The notes below the pieces were generated by a model, which saw only the letters and a program-made list of their open reading frames with translations, did not search any database and was not told the DNA's origin. This document shows positions 16,104-24,859 of a stretch of 64,000 nt of DNA, piece after piece. This DNA comes from Hymenobacter citatus (GTDB lineage: Bacteria > Bacteroidota > Bacteroidia > Cytophagales > Hymenobacteraceae), in NCBI RefSeq assembly GCF_014333615.1, contig NZ_JACSCY010000005.1, forward strand, positions 186,001 to 250,000. Direction: 5' to 3'. A program made the translations under genes and the position numbers. Every line of letters starts with the position of its first letter. The stretch's first letter is position 1.

Positions 16104-16667
16104 CTATAGCTGAAACAGCTCCTGGATGGTTTCCAGCCAGGCGTGCGGCCCCAACAACCCGCGCATGAAGAAGTAGTAGCCCAACAAGCCAACCACAATA
16201 CCTGCAAAAATACCCAAGCCGCCGCCAATCAGCAGGCCACCTACAATGCCCGCAGCCACCAGCACTACACCCAGCGCCACCAGCCAGGCATTGCCCTCGG
16301 TCTCGTCCTGCGGCTGCCGAAAGCGAAACGGCTGTCGGTGTGCCCGCCTGATTTGGCTGATTTCTTCTGACTTGGCGGCCGGTCGGGGCAATTGCAAAGC
16401 CCGCGAGGCGCGGCTTATGGTCAGAAACTGCGCTCTTGCAGCAGCAGGCTTCTGCCGGCTGCGCGTGCCCACAAAGGGTAGCGCAACACTCAACAGCGCT
16501 GTACTATCGGGGGTAGTAGATAGCGCAACAAAAGCCGAATCGGTGGTAGATGGGCACGGTGGGGAGTAGGCAGTCGTTTCCGGCAGCAGCACTTTGTGCT
16601 CGCTCTGGCAACCCGCCAACAGCAGCGCCGGTACCAACCCGCAACCCCATAGAAATGCCTTCATCAT
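16104..16667 (-). CDS. Predicted lipoprotein with two C-terminal membrane helices
   Basis: A 187-residue protein I do not recognise. The N-terminus is a lipoprotein signal with lipobox LLAGC (Cys at about residue 19). Residues 25-120 are low in complexity, Ser/Thr/Pro rich and basic. Two strongly hydrophobic Gly/Val/Leu segments (about 128-145 and 148-166) are followed by a short amphipathic end. A TATCTTTG element at 16695-16702 on the minus strand gives it its own promoter. Confidence 0.65.
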   Translation of the reverse strand: MMKAFLWGCGLVPALLLAGCQSEHKVLLPETTAYSPPCPSTTDSAFVALSTTPDSTALLSVALPFVGTRSRQKPAAARAQFLTISRASRALQLPRPAAKSEEISQIRRAHRQPFRFRQPQDETEGNAWLVALGVVLVAAGIVGGLLIGGGLGIFAGIVVGLLGYYFFMRGLLGPHAWLETIQELFQL

Positions 16668-16694
16668 AAAGTAAGTAAACCGTCAACGGCGGCG

Positions 16695-16702
16695 CAAAGA
16701 TA
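16695..16702 (-). promoter_or_regulatory. Bacteroidota -7 element (TATCTTTG)
   Basis: Lies 28 bases ahead of the start of the lipoprotein gene and just after the ornithine transaminase stop codon. No clear TTG -33 element at the standard spacing. Confidence 0.5.
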
Positions 16703-16733
16703 CGCAGGCTGCGCCACTCGAAAGAACCCCTGA

Positions 16734-17972
16734 TTAGAACGCCAAAATCACCCTTTCTATTACATCGCAGGCAGCGTGCAGCTGCGCCTCCGAAATCACC
16801 AGTGGCGGCGCAAACCGGATGATGTCGCCGTGGGTAGGTTTGGCCAGCACGCCGCGCTCCATCAAGGACACGCACACGTCCCAGGCCGTGCGGCCGTCGG
16901 CAGCGGGCCGTATCACGAGGGCGTTGAGCAGGCCTTTGCCTCGTACTTCCGTTACTACCCTGGGACGCTGTTGTTGTACCTGGCGCATCCGTTCCCGAAA
17001 TATTTCGCCCAACTGAGCCGCTTTTTCAGTGAGTTTTTCGTCGAGCAGCACGTCCAGTGCTGCCCGCATCACCACCGAGGCCAGCGGGTTGCCGCCAAAG
17101 GTAGAGCCGTGCTGGCCGGGCTGAATGGTGAGCATCACCGCATCATCGGCCAGCACCGCCGACACGGGTAGCACGCCTCCGCTCAACGCCTTGCCCAACA
17201 CCAGCACATCGGCGCGCACGTCTTCATAATAAGTAGCCAAAAGCTTGCCCGTACGGCCCAGTCCGGTCTGGATTTCATCGGCAATGAACAGCACGTTGTG
17301 CTTGTGACACAGCTCGTACGCTTTCTTCAGGTACCCTTCTGATGGCACTACTACCCCGGCCTCCCCCTGAATAGGCTCGACCAGAAACGCACACACGTGG
17401 CGGTTCTGCACGGCTTCGGCCAGGGCATCCAAGTCGTCATACGGCACTACCTGGTAGCCGGGCACGTAGGGGCCGAAGCCACCCGTGCTGTCGGGGTCGG
17501 TGGAGAAGGAGATGATGCCGGTGGTGCGGCCATGGAAGTTGTGCTCAGCTACTAGGATAACGGCCTCGTTAGGAGCAATACCTTTTTGCTCATAGCCCCA
17601 CTTGCGCGCTAGTTTCAGGGCCGTTTCTACAGCCTCTGCACCAGAATTCATCAGCAGCGCTTTGTCGTACCCAAACAGCTCGCATAGCTGCCGCTCTGCT
17701 TCGCCTAGCTGGTCGTTGAAGAAGGCCCGCGACGTGAGGGTGAGGCGCTTGGCCTGCGCCGTGAGGGCCCCGATGATGCGGGGGTGACAGTGCCCCTGGT
17801 TCACCGCCGAGTAGGCTGAGAGGAAATCGTAGTATTCCTTGCCCTCCACGTCCCACAGCCGGGCACCCTCGCCCCGCGTGAGCACCACCGGTAGCGGGTG
17901 GTAGTTGTGAGCACCATACTGATCTTCGAGCTGCATCAGCTCCTGGCTGCGGGTAGTGGAGGTAGTGGTCAT
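16734..17972 (-). CDS. rocD: Ornithine--oxo-acid transaminase
   Basis: PLP-dependent class III aminotransferase converting ornithine and 2-oxoglutarate to glutamate semialdehyde and glutamate, linking arginine and proline metabolism. 412 residues. The PLP lysine is Lys261 in [15 protein letters not shown], the cofactor Asp is in [14 protein letters not shown], and [12 protein letters not shown] plus [15 protein letters not shown] are characteristic of ornithine aminotransferases rather than acetylornithine ones. ATG at 17972 is used; the longer frame would begin at TTG 17981. Confidence 0.94.
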   Translation of the reverse strand: MTTTSTTRSQELMQLEDQYGAHNYHPLPVVLTRGEGARLWDVEGKEYYDFLSAYSAVNQGHCHPRIIGALTAQAKRLTLTSRAFFNDQLGEAERQLCELFGYDKALLMNSGAEAVETALKLARKWGYEQKGIAPNEAVILVAEHNFHGRTTGIISFSTDPDSTGGFGPYVPGYQVVPYDDLDALAEAVQNRHVCAFLVEPIQGEAGVVVPSEGYLKKAYELCHKHNVLFIADEIQTGLGRTGKLLATYYEDVRADVLVLGKALSGGVLPVSAVLADDAVMLTIQPGQHGSTFGGNPLASVVMRAALDVLLDEKLTEKAAQLGEIFRERMRQVQQQRPRVVTEVRGKGLLNALVIRPAADGRTAWDVCVSLMERGVLAKPTHGDIIRFAPPLVISEAQLHAACDVIERVILAF

Positions 17973-18035
17973 GGGTAGCAATCAGGTGGGTAGTAACATA
18001 CGCAGTTTGGAATGCAATGGCTTTGCCCTGGTCCA

Positions 18036-18554
18036 TTATCGGGGTAGGGAGTCCAAGAGCTTGCCCACAAAGTTTCCTTCCTCGCTGCCGTCGGGCAGGG
18101 AGATGGTCCAGTCCAGCACAGCTTTTTCGGGGAAAGTAATTTGCTGGCCTTGGGTGAAGCTCTGCACGGTGAGCAGCTCGTTGGCGATGATACCCTGCAC
18201 CGTAGTGCCCGACCATGTCCGTACCCGCACGAAAACTTGTTCAAAGGTGCCGTCGGCGTCATAGAGGCGCGTAGTCAGGAAAAGTACTTGCTCCTCAGGT
18301 AGGCCGGTTTGGAAGCGTTTTTTTACACTGGGCAGGGTAGTACGGGCTTGCTTCACGGCGCTGGCAATCTGCATATCCAGTTCACGCAGGCGCCGGGCCG
18401 CGTCGGTAGTGGCAAAGGCCAGCGGCTGGTCGGTAGGCGCGTGGGCCGCCAATGGCGCATTGTTGGCAGGCTTTTGTTGTGCCTGCGCTACCGGAGCAAC
18501 GCCAGTCAGCAAACCAAGCAGCAGCGACACACGAAATAGTACGGTTGCAGTCAT
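18036..18554 (-). CDS. Secreted DUF2314 domain protein
   Basis: A 172-residue protein with a signal peptide (residues 1-25, ending AQAQ) and a C-terminal DUF2314 domain: MQIASAVKQARTTLPSVKKRF, then VRVRTWSGTTVQGIIANE and a final ITFPEKAVLDWTI. The domain has no established activity; it occurs in many bacteria as a single exported or cytoplasmic unit. The ATG at 18554 is the start that places the signal peptide at the N-terminus. Its end lies 64 bases from the rocD start, so the two may be co-transcribed. Confidence 0.75.
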   Translation of the reverse strand: MTATVLFRVSLLLGLLTGVAPVAQAQQKPANNAPLAAHAPTDQPLAFATTDAARRLRELDMQIASAVKQARTTLPSVKKRFQTGLPEEQVLFLTTRLYDADGTFEQVFVRVRTWSGTTVQGIIANELLTVQSFTQGQQITFPEKAVLDWTISLPDGSEEGNFVGKLLDSLPR

Positions 18555-18665
18555 GTATAATAAACAACGGGTTACTCTCGGACCACGTCGCCCTAAAGTA
18601 GGCACCCAAACTAGCAAGGATACGCCGAATGCGGGCAGATGTGGCCTCGGGCCGGTAAGCTAACG

Positions 18666-18673
18666 TACCTTTG
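18666..18673 (+). promoter_or_regulatory. Bacteroidota -7 element (TACCTTTG)
   Basis: Only eight bases separate it from the ATG of the DUF5522 gene at 18682, which implies a very short 5' leader. No good -33 TTG is seen. Confidence 0.5.
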
Positions 18674-18681
18674 TCTTCGCA

Positions 18682-18864
18682 ATGTCTACTACGCCCCTAC
18701 CCCTACAGCCCGGCGACTACTATTTTACGCCCGAAGGGCTGATGGTGTTTACGGAACAGTACCACCGGCGGCGTGGCACTTGCTGTAAAAGCCGCTGCCG
18801 GCACTGCCCCTGGGGCTACGGGCGTGAGAAAAAGTCTCACTCAGCAGAACCTTCTGATAGCTAA
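18682..18864 (+). CDS. DUF5522 small cysteine-rich protein
   Basis: A 60-residue protein matching DUF5522. It opens GDYYFTPEGLMVFTEQYH and then carries the cysteine cluster CCKSRCRHCPWGYG (residues 34-47), which could hold a metal ion. Proteins of this size and pattern are found across Bacteroidota and have no assigned function. Its TACCTTTG promoter element lies immediately upstream. Confidence 0.85.
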   Translation: MSTTPLPLQPGDYYFTPEGLMVFTEQYHRRRGTCCKSRCRHCPWGYGREKKSHSAEPSDS

Positions 18865-18961
18865 CCATCTATTTTTCAGCGCTCCGGTTTGCTTTTCTCG
18901 GATAAATACCGATCTTTGCGTCCCTTTTTCTGACATAGAAACCTCTAAGTTCCTCAATATC

Positions 18962-19201
18962 ATGGCCCGAGTTTGTGATCTGACCGGCAAGCGTACCCGT
19001 GTGGGTAACAACGTTTCGCACGCCAACAATAAGACCAAGCGTAAGTTCTACCCCAACCTGCAAAAGAAGCGCTTCTACATTCCGGAGCAGGACGCCTGGG
19101 TTACGCTGAAAGTAGCAGCTTCTACTATCCGCACGATCAACAAGAACGGCATCATGTCGGTGCTGAAGAAGGCCAAGGAGCAAGGCTTCATCGTTTACTA
19201 G
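18962..19201 (+). CDS. rpmB: 50S ribosomal protein L28
   Basis: A 79-residue ribosomal protein, normal length. MARVCDLTGKRTRVGNNVSH is the diagnostic N-terminus, and LKVAASTIRTINKNG the central part. There is no CxxC zinc-ribbon version. It leads the conserved Bacteroidota block rpmB-rpmG-DUF4295-ftsY; the AT-rich 90 bases upstream probably hold its promoter, where GATCTTTG near 18910 is a near match to the -7 consensus. Confidence 0.97.
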   Translation: MARVCDLTGKRTRVGNNVSHANNKTKRKFYPNLQKKRFYIPEQDAWVTLKVAASTIRTINKNGIMSVLKKAKEQGFIVY

Positions 19202-19310
19202 CTTTATCAGCGGCTGCTACGTACCTGTTGCGGGTGCCCGACTGCGGGACTTGTAATGGGTAGGCCACCTCGGAATTAAACAAAGGCTATATTTCTTATA
19301 GCCTGAGGGT

Positions 19311-19340
19311 TTGACAATTCCGGAAAAGCCAGTACCTTTG
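19311..19340 (+). promoter_or_regulatory. Complete Bacteroidota sigma-A promoter for rpmG
   Basis: TTG at 19311-19313, exactly 19 bases, then TACCTTTG at 19333-19340. This matches the TTG-N19-TAnnTTTG consensus of the phylum perfectly and gives rpmG a leader of about 25 bases, so rpmG and DUF4295 can be made independently of rpmB. Confidence 0.9.
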
Positions 19341-19369
19341 CAGTCCTTAATCCAAAAACAACAGTCGAG

Positions 19370-19552
19370 ATGGCTAAAAAAGGAAACCGGGTGCAGGTAA
19401 TCCTGGAGTGCACCGAGCACAAGACCTCGGGTCAGCCGGGCACCTCGCGCTACATTACCACGAAGAATCGTAAGAATACCCCTGAGCGCATCGAGCTGAA
19501 GAAGTTCAACCCCGTGCTCAAGAAGATGACCGTTCACAAGGAAATCAAATAA
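19370..19552 (+). CDS. rpmG: 50S ribosomal protein L33
   Basis: A 60-residue protein of the large subunit. [18 protein letters not shown] and [20 protein letters not shown] are diagnostic. The single Cys in LECTEHK and absence of a second pair mark the zinc-independent form. It ends nine bases before the DUF4295 start, so the two are translated from one message. Confidence 0.97.
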   Translation: MAKKGNRVQVILECTEHKTSGQPGTSRYITTKNRKNTPERIELKKFNPVLKKMTVHKEIK

Positions 19553-19560
19553 CCTGAGCA

Positions 19561-19722
19561 ATGGCTAAGAAAGTAGTAGCAACCCTGAAAGTATCGGGCG
19601 GTAAAGACTGGGCGAAAGTGATTCGCGCCGTAAAATCCCCCAAAACTGGTGCCTATACCTTCCGCGAAGAGATGGTGCTGGTGGACAAAGTGCAGGAGTA
19701 TCTGGCTTCGGGCACCAAGTAA
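19561..19722 (+). CDS. DUF4295 small basic protein
   Basis: A 53-residue ORF beginning MAKKVVATLKVSGGKDWAKV and ending EYLASGTK. It belongs to DUF4295, a Bacteroidota family whose genes sit directly behind rpmG. The size, lysine content and constant position suggest a ribosome-associated protein, but no function has been proved to my knowledge. The gene is followed by a strong terminator at 19759. Confidence 0.9.
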   Translation: MAKKVVATLKVSGGKDWAKVIRAVKSPKTGAYTFREEMVLVDKVQEYLASGTK

Positions 19723-19758
19723 TTTGGCGCCATTCGTGGCTACCCAACCAACGTGAAG

Positions 19759-19787
19759 AAGTCCCGCCAACCGTGGGACTTTTTTGC
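19759..19787 (+). terminator. Rho-independent terminator
   Basis: AGTCCC pairs with GGGACT around a short loop and is followed by a run of six T. It ends the rpmG-DUF4295 transcript ahead of ftsY. Confidence 0.88.
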
Positions 19788-19791
19788 GTGT

Positions 19792-19936
19792 TAGGGTCTT
19801 GGGGACTTAGGATCTTGGGGTCTTAGGTTCTCTGCTGATAAGCGTATTGCGCGTCATACCGCATGACTGCAACGCAGTACATCAGTCAGCCCTACCCTAT
19901 TCCAAGACCCCAAGACCCTAAGACCCCAAGACCCCC
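19792..19936. repeat. Inverted repeat with AAGACCCC tandem arms (family H)
   Basis: Left arm 19792-19827 and right arm 19902-19936 consist of GGGGTCTT/GGGACTTA-type 8-9 bp units; the 74-base spacer is unique. The ATG of ftsY begins one base after the right arm. The same arm type recurs at 50893-51124. Confidence 0.85.
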
Positions 19937-19937
19937 C

Positions 19938-20912
19938 ATGGGACTTTTCGACTTTTTCAAGAAGGATAAAGAGAGCAAAGAGCAACAGCAGGCGCTGGAT
20001 GAAGGGTTGCAGAAGACCAAGACCAACTTCTTCGACCAGCTCAGCAAGGCCGTGGTGGGCAAAAGCACCGTGGACGAAGCCGTGCTCGACGACCTGGAAA
20101 CGCTGCTGGTGCACGCAGATGTAGGCATCGACACGACGGTGAAGGTGATTGACCGCATCGAGAAGCGCGTGGCCCGCGACAAGTATGTGAGCACCGGCGA
20201 CCTGGACCGCATTCTGCGCGAGGAAATTGCCGGGTTGCTAATCAACAACAAGTCCGGCTCCCTGGCCCTCCTTGACCGCCCCGACAACACCGGCCAACCC
20301 TACGTGATTATGGTAGTCGGCGTGAACGGGGTAGGCAAAACCACAACCATCGGCAAGCTGGCGCACCGTTTCCATAGCGCCGGCAAGAAGGTAGTACTCG
20401 GCGCTGCCGATACGTTCCGGGCAGCGGCTGTGGACCAGCTTATCATCTGGGGGGAACGGGTAGGCGTGCCGGTGATTTCGCACGGCATGAACACCGACCC
20501 CGCCTCCGTAGCCTACGACGCCGTGAAGAAGGGCGTGGATATGCAGGCCGACGTAGTAATTATCGACACGGCCGGGCGCCTGCACAACAAGGTGAACCTA
20601 ATGAACGAGCTGAGCAAGATCAAGCGCGTAATGCAGAAAGTAATTCCCGACGCGCCCCACGAGGTCCTGCTTGTGCTCGACGGCAGCACCGGCCAGAACG
20701 CCTTCCTGCAAGCCAAGGAGTTCACCAAAGCCACTGAGGTATCGGCCCTGGCCATCACCAAGCTCGACGGCACGGCCAAGGGCGGGGTGGTCATTGGTAT
20801 TTCGGACCAGCTGAACGTGCCGGTGCGCTATATCGGGGTAGGCGAGAAGATGACGGATTTGCAGCTTTTTGACAAGCACACTTACGTCAACTCGCTGTTT
20901 AGCAAGAAATAA
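19938..20912 (+). CDS. ftsY: Signal recognition particle receptor FtsY
   Basis: The SRP receptor GTPase that docks ribosome-nascent chain complexes at the membrane. 324 residues: a short charged A region ([17 protein letters not shown]), the N domain (about 25-105), then the G domain with G1 [15 protein letters not shown], the DTFRAAA insertion-box motif, G3 DTAGR and G4 [10 protein letters not shown]. The start is the ATG at 19938; longer frames run back through an inverted repeat. Confidence 0.97.
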   Translation: MGLFDFFKKDKESKEQQQALDEGLQKTKTNFFDQLSKAVVGKSTVDEAVLDDLETLLVHADVGIDTTVKVIDRIEKRVARDKYVSTGDLDRILREEIAGLLINNKSGSLALLDRPDNTGQPYVIMVVGVNGVGKTTTIGKLAHRFHSAGKKVVLGAADTFRAAAVDQLIIWGERVGVPVISHGMNTDPASVAYDAVKKGVDMQADVVIIDTAGRLHNKVNLMNELSKIKRVMQKVIPDAPHEVLLVLDGSTGQNAFLQAKEFTKATEVSALAITKLDGTAKGGVVIGISDQLNVPVRYIGVGEKMTDLQLFDKHTYVNSLFSKK

Positions 20913-20918
20913 AGTCGA

Positions 20919-21024
20919 TTTGTCATCCTGAGCGGAGCGAAGGACCTTCTCACGTTGAACGATTGTCGTTGCTACGCCAGTTGTGCAACGTGAAAAGGTC
21001 CTTCGCTCCGCTCAGGATGACAAA
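20919..21024. repeat. Inverted repeat, family A, between ftsY and rimO
   Basis: 39-bp arms (20919-20957, 20986-21024) with one mismatch and a 28-base loop GAACGATTGTCGTTGCTACG-like. Stem core TTTGTCATCCTGAGCGGAGC and GAAGGACCTT. Begins seven bases after the ftsY stop. Confidence 0.93.
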
Positions 21025-21042
21025 GCGCAATAATAAGTAAGC

Positions 21043-22356
21043 ATGAAAGTAAGAGGCCAGAAAGCCAATAAGGTCAACGTGATTACCCTAGGTTGCTCCA
21101 AGAACCTAGTGGATTCGGAGGTGCTGATGGGGCAGCTGCGCGCCAACCAGTTCGACGTGACGCACGAGGCGGAGACCAACGACGCCAACATCGTGATTGT
21201 GAACACCTGCGGCTTTATCGATAACGCCAAGCAGGAGAGCATTGACACGATTCTGCGCTACGCCGACGAGAAGGAAGCCGGCCGCCTGGATAAGCTCTAC
21301 GTGATGGGCTGCCTCTCGCAGCGCTACAAAGACGAGCTGGAAACCGAGATTCCGCAGGTAGACGCGTACTTCGGCACCCTGGAAATGCCCCAGCTGATGA
21401 AAAAGCTGGAGGCCAACTACCAGCACGAGCTGGTAGGCGAGCGGCTGATTACGACGCCTTCGCACTACGCCTACTTCAAGATTGCCGAGGGCTGCAACCG
21501 GCCGTGCTCGTTTTGCGCCATCCCGCTAATGCGCGGCAAGCACACCGACCGCTCTATTGAGGACTTGGTGCGCGAGGCTAAGCGCCTGGCTAGCATGGGC
21601 ACTAAAGAGCTGATTCTCATTGCGCAGGACCTCACCTACTACGGTCTGCAAGCCTACGGCGAGCGGAAGCTGCCCGACCTGCTCCGCCACCTCTCCGACG
21701 TGGAGGGCATCGAGTGGATTCGGATGCAGTACGCCTACCCCTCGCAGTTCCCGATGGAGGCCCTGACGGTAATGGCCGAGCGCGAGAACATTTGCAAATA
21801 CCTGGATATGCCCTTGCAGCATATTTCGGATAATATGCTGAAAACCATGCGCCGCGGCATCAGCAAGCGCCGCACTATAGAGCTGGTAGATACTATGCGC
21901 CAGCGCGTGCCGGATATTGCCCTGCGCACTACCCTCATTGCCGGCCACCCCGGCGAGACGCAGCAGGATTTCGAGGAACTGTACCAATGGGTGGCCGATA
22001 CGAAGTTCGACCGCCTGGGCATCTTCACGTACTCGCACGAGGAAAGCACCCACGCCTATACCTTGGATGACAACGTGCCCGCCGAAACGAAGCAGGACCG
22101 CGCCGACCAGATTATGGAGCTGCAACAGGGCATTTCGTTGGAGCTGAACGAGCAGAAGGTAGGGCAAACCTACAAGGTGCTGTTCGACCGTAAGGAGAGC
22201 GGCTACTTCGTGGGCCGCACCCAGTACGACTCGCCCGAGGTAGATAACGAGGTGCTGGTGCCCGCCACCAAAGACACGCACGTGCGCCTAGGCGACTTTG
22301 CTACCGTGAAAATCAACGAGGCATCTGACTTCGATCTGTACGGCGAGCTAGTGTAG
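21043..22356 (+). CDS. rimO: Ribosomal protein S12 methylthiotransferase RimO
   Basis: Radical SAM enzyme that adds a methylthio group to Asp88 of ribosomal protein S12. 437 residues in three parts: the N-terminal domain with cluster cysteines Cys18, Cys56 and Cys90; the radical SAM domain with CNRPCSFC (Cys151, 155, 158); and a C-terminal TRAM domain (about 375-437). NKVNVITLGCSKNLVDSE and the short MTTase region favour RimO over MiaB. It follows ftsY with the inverted repeat at 20919 between them. Confidence 0.95.
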   Translation: MKVRGQKANKVNVITLGCSKNLVDSEVLMGQLRANQFDVTHEAETNDANIVIVNTCGFIDNAKQESIDTILRYADEKEAGRLDKLYVMGCLSQRYKDELETEIPQVDAYFGTLEMPQLMKKLEANYQHELVGERLITTPSHYAYFKIAEGCNRPCSFCAIPLMRGKHTDRSIEDLVREAKRLASMGTKELILIAQDLTYYGLQAYGERKLPDLLRHLSDVEGIEWIRMQYAYPSQFPMEALTVMAERENICKYLDMPLQHISDNMLKTMRRGISKRRTIELVDTMRQRVPDIALRTTLIAGHPGETQQDFEELYQWVADTKFDRLGIFTYSHEESTHAYTLDDNVPAETKQDRADQIMELQQGISLELNEQKVGQTYKVLFDRKESGYFVGRTQYDSPEVDNEVLVPATKDTHVRLGDFATVKINEASDFDLYGELV

Positions 22357-22371
22357 ATTTCGTTGGGTCGA

Positions 22372-22461
22372 TGTAGAGACGCATACTTGCGTCTCGTCGT
22401 CCGCACCGTGTGGTCGATTTTTGACGCCTTCAACGACGAGACGCAAATATGCGTCTCTACA
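22372..22461. repeat. Inverted repeat, family B (GTAGAGACGCATACTTGCGT)
   Basis: 29-bp arms 22372-22400 and 22433-22461 with one mismatch. Each arm is itself a small palindrome, GAGACGCA-tact-TGCGTCTC, so it can fold either alone or with its partner. Confidence 0.93.
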
Positions 22462-22469
22462 GTATGCTG

Positions 22470-22507
22470 AAAGCCCTGTTCCGGTCTGCCGGAGCAGGGC
22501 TTTCTTG
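22470..22507 (+). terminator. Rho-independent terminator after rimO
   Basis: AAGCCCTG and TCCGG pair with CCGG and CAGGGCTT around TCTG, followed by TCTT. Placed 9 bases after the family B repeat. Confidence 0.75.
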
Positions 22508-22595
22508 CTGGGCAGTAAAAACCATTCCGTACAACGCAGTTCAGTACTTTTACCAGCCCACTCAGCCAGCTAAAAGGCAGTTTATAATAGTACGT

Positions 22596-23015
22596 ATGCA
22601 TATCCGGATTCAGCAACAGAAAGTAGAGTACCAGATTGAGGGCGCCAGTCAGCCAGCCGACGACCGGGTACTCCTTGCCACCGACACCGACCTCACCGCC
22701 GGGCGGGTAGATAGTAGCGTTCTTTCTGATAGCTGCCGAAAATACTTCCTGGTAGGGAGTAGTACAACGGATTCTTCCCTAACCTTGGCGCCCGAGAGCC
22801 GCACCGAGCGCACGTCGGGTGGGGCCATTTACAACGGCACTACCTACAGCGTGCCCGCCCTAAACGGTGCCAACGAGCCGTTGGAGCTGGTGCGGCCCAA
22901 CCCAGGCCCCGACGAAGTATTGCTATTTTCGCCCTACCTCCTGCACGGTGGGGCGTTGAATCTGAATGCCGATGCCACGCGTATTTCGTTGGAAATGCGG
23001 TTTTGGGCGGTTTAA
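22596..23015 (+). CDS. Unrecognised 139-residue protein, possible oxygenase fragment
   Basis: I do not recognise this protein with confidence. The C-terminus LLHGGALNLNADATRISLEMRF has the spacing of the last Fe(II)-binding His and the 2-oxoglutarate-binding Arg in PhyH-like dioxygenases (HxxxxxN, TRxS, RF), but the first HxD metal motif is nowhere visible. The front half is polar and low in similarity to anything I know. It may be the 3' remnant of an oxygenase gene with a new start, or a separate family. The frame is open from 22449, but that part crosses the rimO terminator and is unlikely to be translated. Confidence 0.45.
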   Translation: MHIRIQQQKVEYQIEGASQPADDRVLLATDTDLTAGRVDSSVLSDSCRKYFLVGSSTTDSSLTLAPESRTERTSGGAIYNGTTYSVPALNGANEPLELVRPNPGPDEVLLFSPYLLHGGALNLNADATRISLEMRFWAV

Positions 23016-23132
23016 CTAGCGCCGTCTGATGGTACTCAGGGTTGCTTGGAGCGCGGTTGGTTGCCGGCGCCTAAAAAATTGCCAGTTACTTTATAGCGGT
23101 TGGCTGGTTATAGCCGAATGACCCCTCTCTGT

Positions 23133-24716
23133 ATGCCCGTCACGACTCTATCGTACGCCGATACCGGCGCTTTCTCAAAGCTGATTACGGATTATCTCGC
23201 CCAGCATGAAGCGCTAACGCCTTTCTACCACCGCTTCCCAACCATGGAGAATTTTGCGGCGCAGATAGAAGAAAAGCAAGCCGCCTACCCTTCCGAAGCC
23301 CGGCAACGGCTGGTGGAGGCGTTGCGGGCACAATATACGGGCCTGCCGATACACCCAGCGGTGCAGGCCAACATCGACCTACTGGCCAAAGACACCACCT
23401 TCACCATCACCACCGGCCACCAGCTTAACCTGATGACTGGGCCACTGTATTTCATCTACAAGATTATTACGGCCGTTAAGCTGAGCCGACAGCTGAAGGA
23501 GCAGTACCCACAATACGACTTCGTGCCGGTGTACTGGATGGCTACAGAGGACCACGATTTCGCCGAAATCAACCATTTTCAGCTGTTTGGCAAAAGGTAC
23601 GCGTGGGAAGCTGTTGAAACCGGTGGTCCGGTAGGTCGCCTGGGCCTGGAAGGGCTGTCGGAGCAGCTACTCGACCAGCTGCCCGCCGACGTGCCCGCGC
23701 TTTTCCGGGAGGCCTACCAGCAGGCCACTACCCTCACCGATGCCACCCGCCGCCTCACGCACGCGCTATTTGGGGAGTTAGGCCTAATCAGTATGGACGC
23801 CGACACGCCCGCGCTGAAGCAGGCGCTAGTGCCGGTGATAGAAAAGGAAATACAGGCGCAAGCCTCGCACCGCGCTGTGCAGTCCACCGATGCCGATCTG
23901 GAAGCTACTGGCTACTCGCCGCAGGTGTACTCGCGCCCGCTCAACCTCTTTTATATAACAGATAAGGGCAAACGCGAGCGGCTGGAAGCCGACGAAGCCC
24001 GCGGCTGCGTGGCCGTATTGAATACTGACGATTGTTTCGGTGAGGAAGAGCTACTCAACCTGGCCCGCCAGCAGCCTGAGCGGTTCAGCCCCAACGTGGT
24101 GCTGCGGCCGCTGTACCAGGAAATCCTGCTGCCCAACCTGTGCTACATTGGCGGCGGTGCGGAGGTGGCGTATTGGTTTCAGCTGAAGCAGGTATTTGCC
24201 GAGTACCAGGTACCCTACCCGATTGTGCTGCTGCGCAACTCGGGGCTATACATCAGTAAGGCCAATGCGGGCAAGCTGCGCAAGCTGGGCCTCACGGCTA
24301 CGGATATCTTTCAGCCCCTACCCGAGCTAAAAAAGCAGGTAGGCACTGCCCTGGGGCAGGAAGAAGTGAGCCTGGCCGAGCAGCAGCAGGCGCTACAGGA
24401 GACGTTTGAGCAGATAAAAGCGCTGGCCGAGCGCCTCGACCCCACCCTGGTGAAAGCCGTAGCCGCCGAGGGCAGCAAAGTAGCCGGCAGCGTGGCGGGC
24501 CTGGAAAAGCGCCTCTCGAAAGCCGCCGAAGCCAGGCACGAAACGTCCTACTCGCAACTCAGCGGCCTCAAAGACAAGCTCTTCCCCGACGGTGGCATGC
24601 AGGAGCGCACCGATAATGTGCTGAGTGTCTACATCAATAACCCAGCGTTTCTGGACCAACTGTTGGAAGCCTTCGAACCACTGGCGCTGGAGTTTACGGT
24701 GCTGGAGGAGGAGTAA
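23133..24716 (+). CDS. bshC: Bacillithiol synthase, cysteine-adding enzyme BshC
   Basis: Last step of bacillithiol synthesis: joins cysteine to glucosaminyl malate. 527 residues, normal for the family. TPFYHRFPTMENF near the front, TTGHQLNLMTGPLYFIYK and VYWMATEDHDFAEINHF are strong family motifs, with the HIGH-like nucleotidyltransferase core between, and a coiled-coil region about 395-470. The ATG at 23133 (MPVTTLSYAD) matches family N-termini; ATG 23118 is an alternative. Its presence implies that the organism uses bacillithiol as its low-molecular-weight thiol. The stop abuts the next inverted repeat. Confidence 0.93.
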   Translation: MPVTTLSYADTGAFSKLITDYLAQHEALTPFYHRFPTMENFAAQIEEKQAAYPSEARQRLVEALRAQYTGLPIHPAVQANIDLLAKDTTFTITTGHQLNLMTGPLYFIYKIITAVKLSRQLKEQYPQYDFVPVYWMATEDHDFAEINHFQLFGKRYAWEAVETGGPVGRLGLEGLSEQLLDQLPADVPALFREAYQQATTLTDATRRLTHALFGELGLISMDADTPALKQALVPVIEKEIQAQASHRAVQSTDADLEATGYSPQVYSRPLNLFYITDKGKRERLEADEARGCVAVLNTDDCFGEEELLNLARQQPERFSPNVVLRPLYQEILLPNLCYIGGGAEVAYWFQLKQVFAEYQVPYPIVLLRNSGLYISKANAGKLRKLGLTATDIFQPLPELKKQVGTALGQEEVSLAEQQQALQETFEQIKALAERLDPTLVKAVAAEGSKVAGSVAGLEKRLSKAAEARHETSYSQLSGLKDKLFPDGGMQERTDNVLSVYINNPAFLDQLLEAFEPLALEFTVLEEE

Positions 24717-24853
24717 GAAGCTGTCCGAGTTCTATATGAACGGGGTAAAGACGCATACTTGCGCCTTATCGTTGAATGATTTCGTGCACCGGCGCGGCCG
24801 ATGAGACGCAAGTATGCGTCTCTACTGTTCATATAGAACTCAAAAACAGCTTC
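24717..24853. repeat. Inverted repeat, family B with duplicated flanking sequence
   Basis: Arms 24717-24772 and 24798-24853. Outer part GAAGCTGT and GAGTTCTATATGAAC is not seen elsewhere in the window; inner part is the GACGCATACTTGCG family B core. It starts at the base after the bshC stop and ends six bases before the next gene. Confidence 0.9.
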
Positions 24854-24859
24854 GTAAGA

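Noticed and set aside
18682..18864. Ferredoxin-like reading of the CCKSRCRHCP protein
   Set aside because: Spacing of the cysteines does not fit ferredoxin cluster motifs; the full pattern matches DUF5522.
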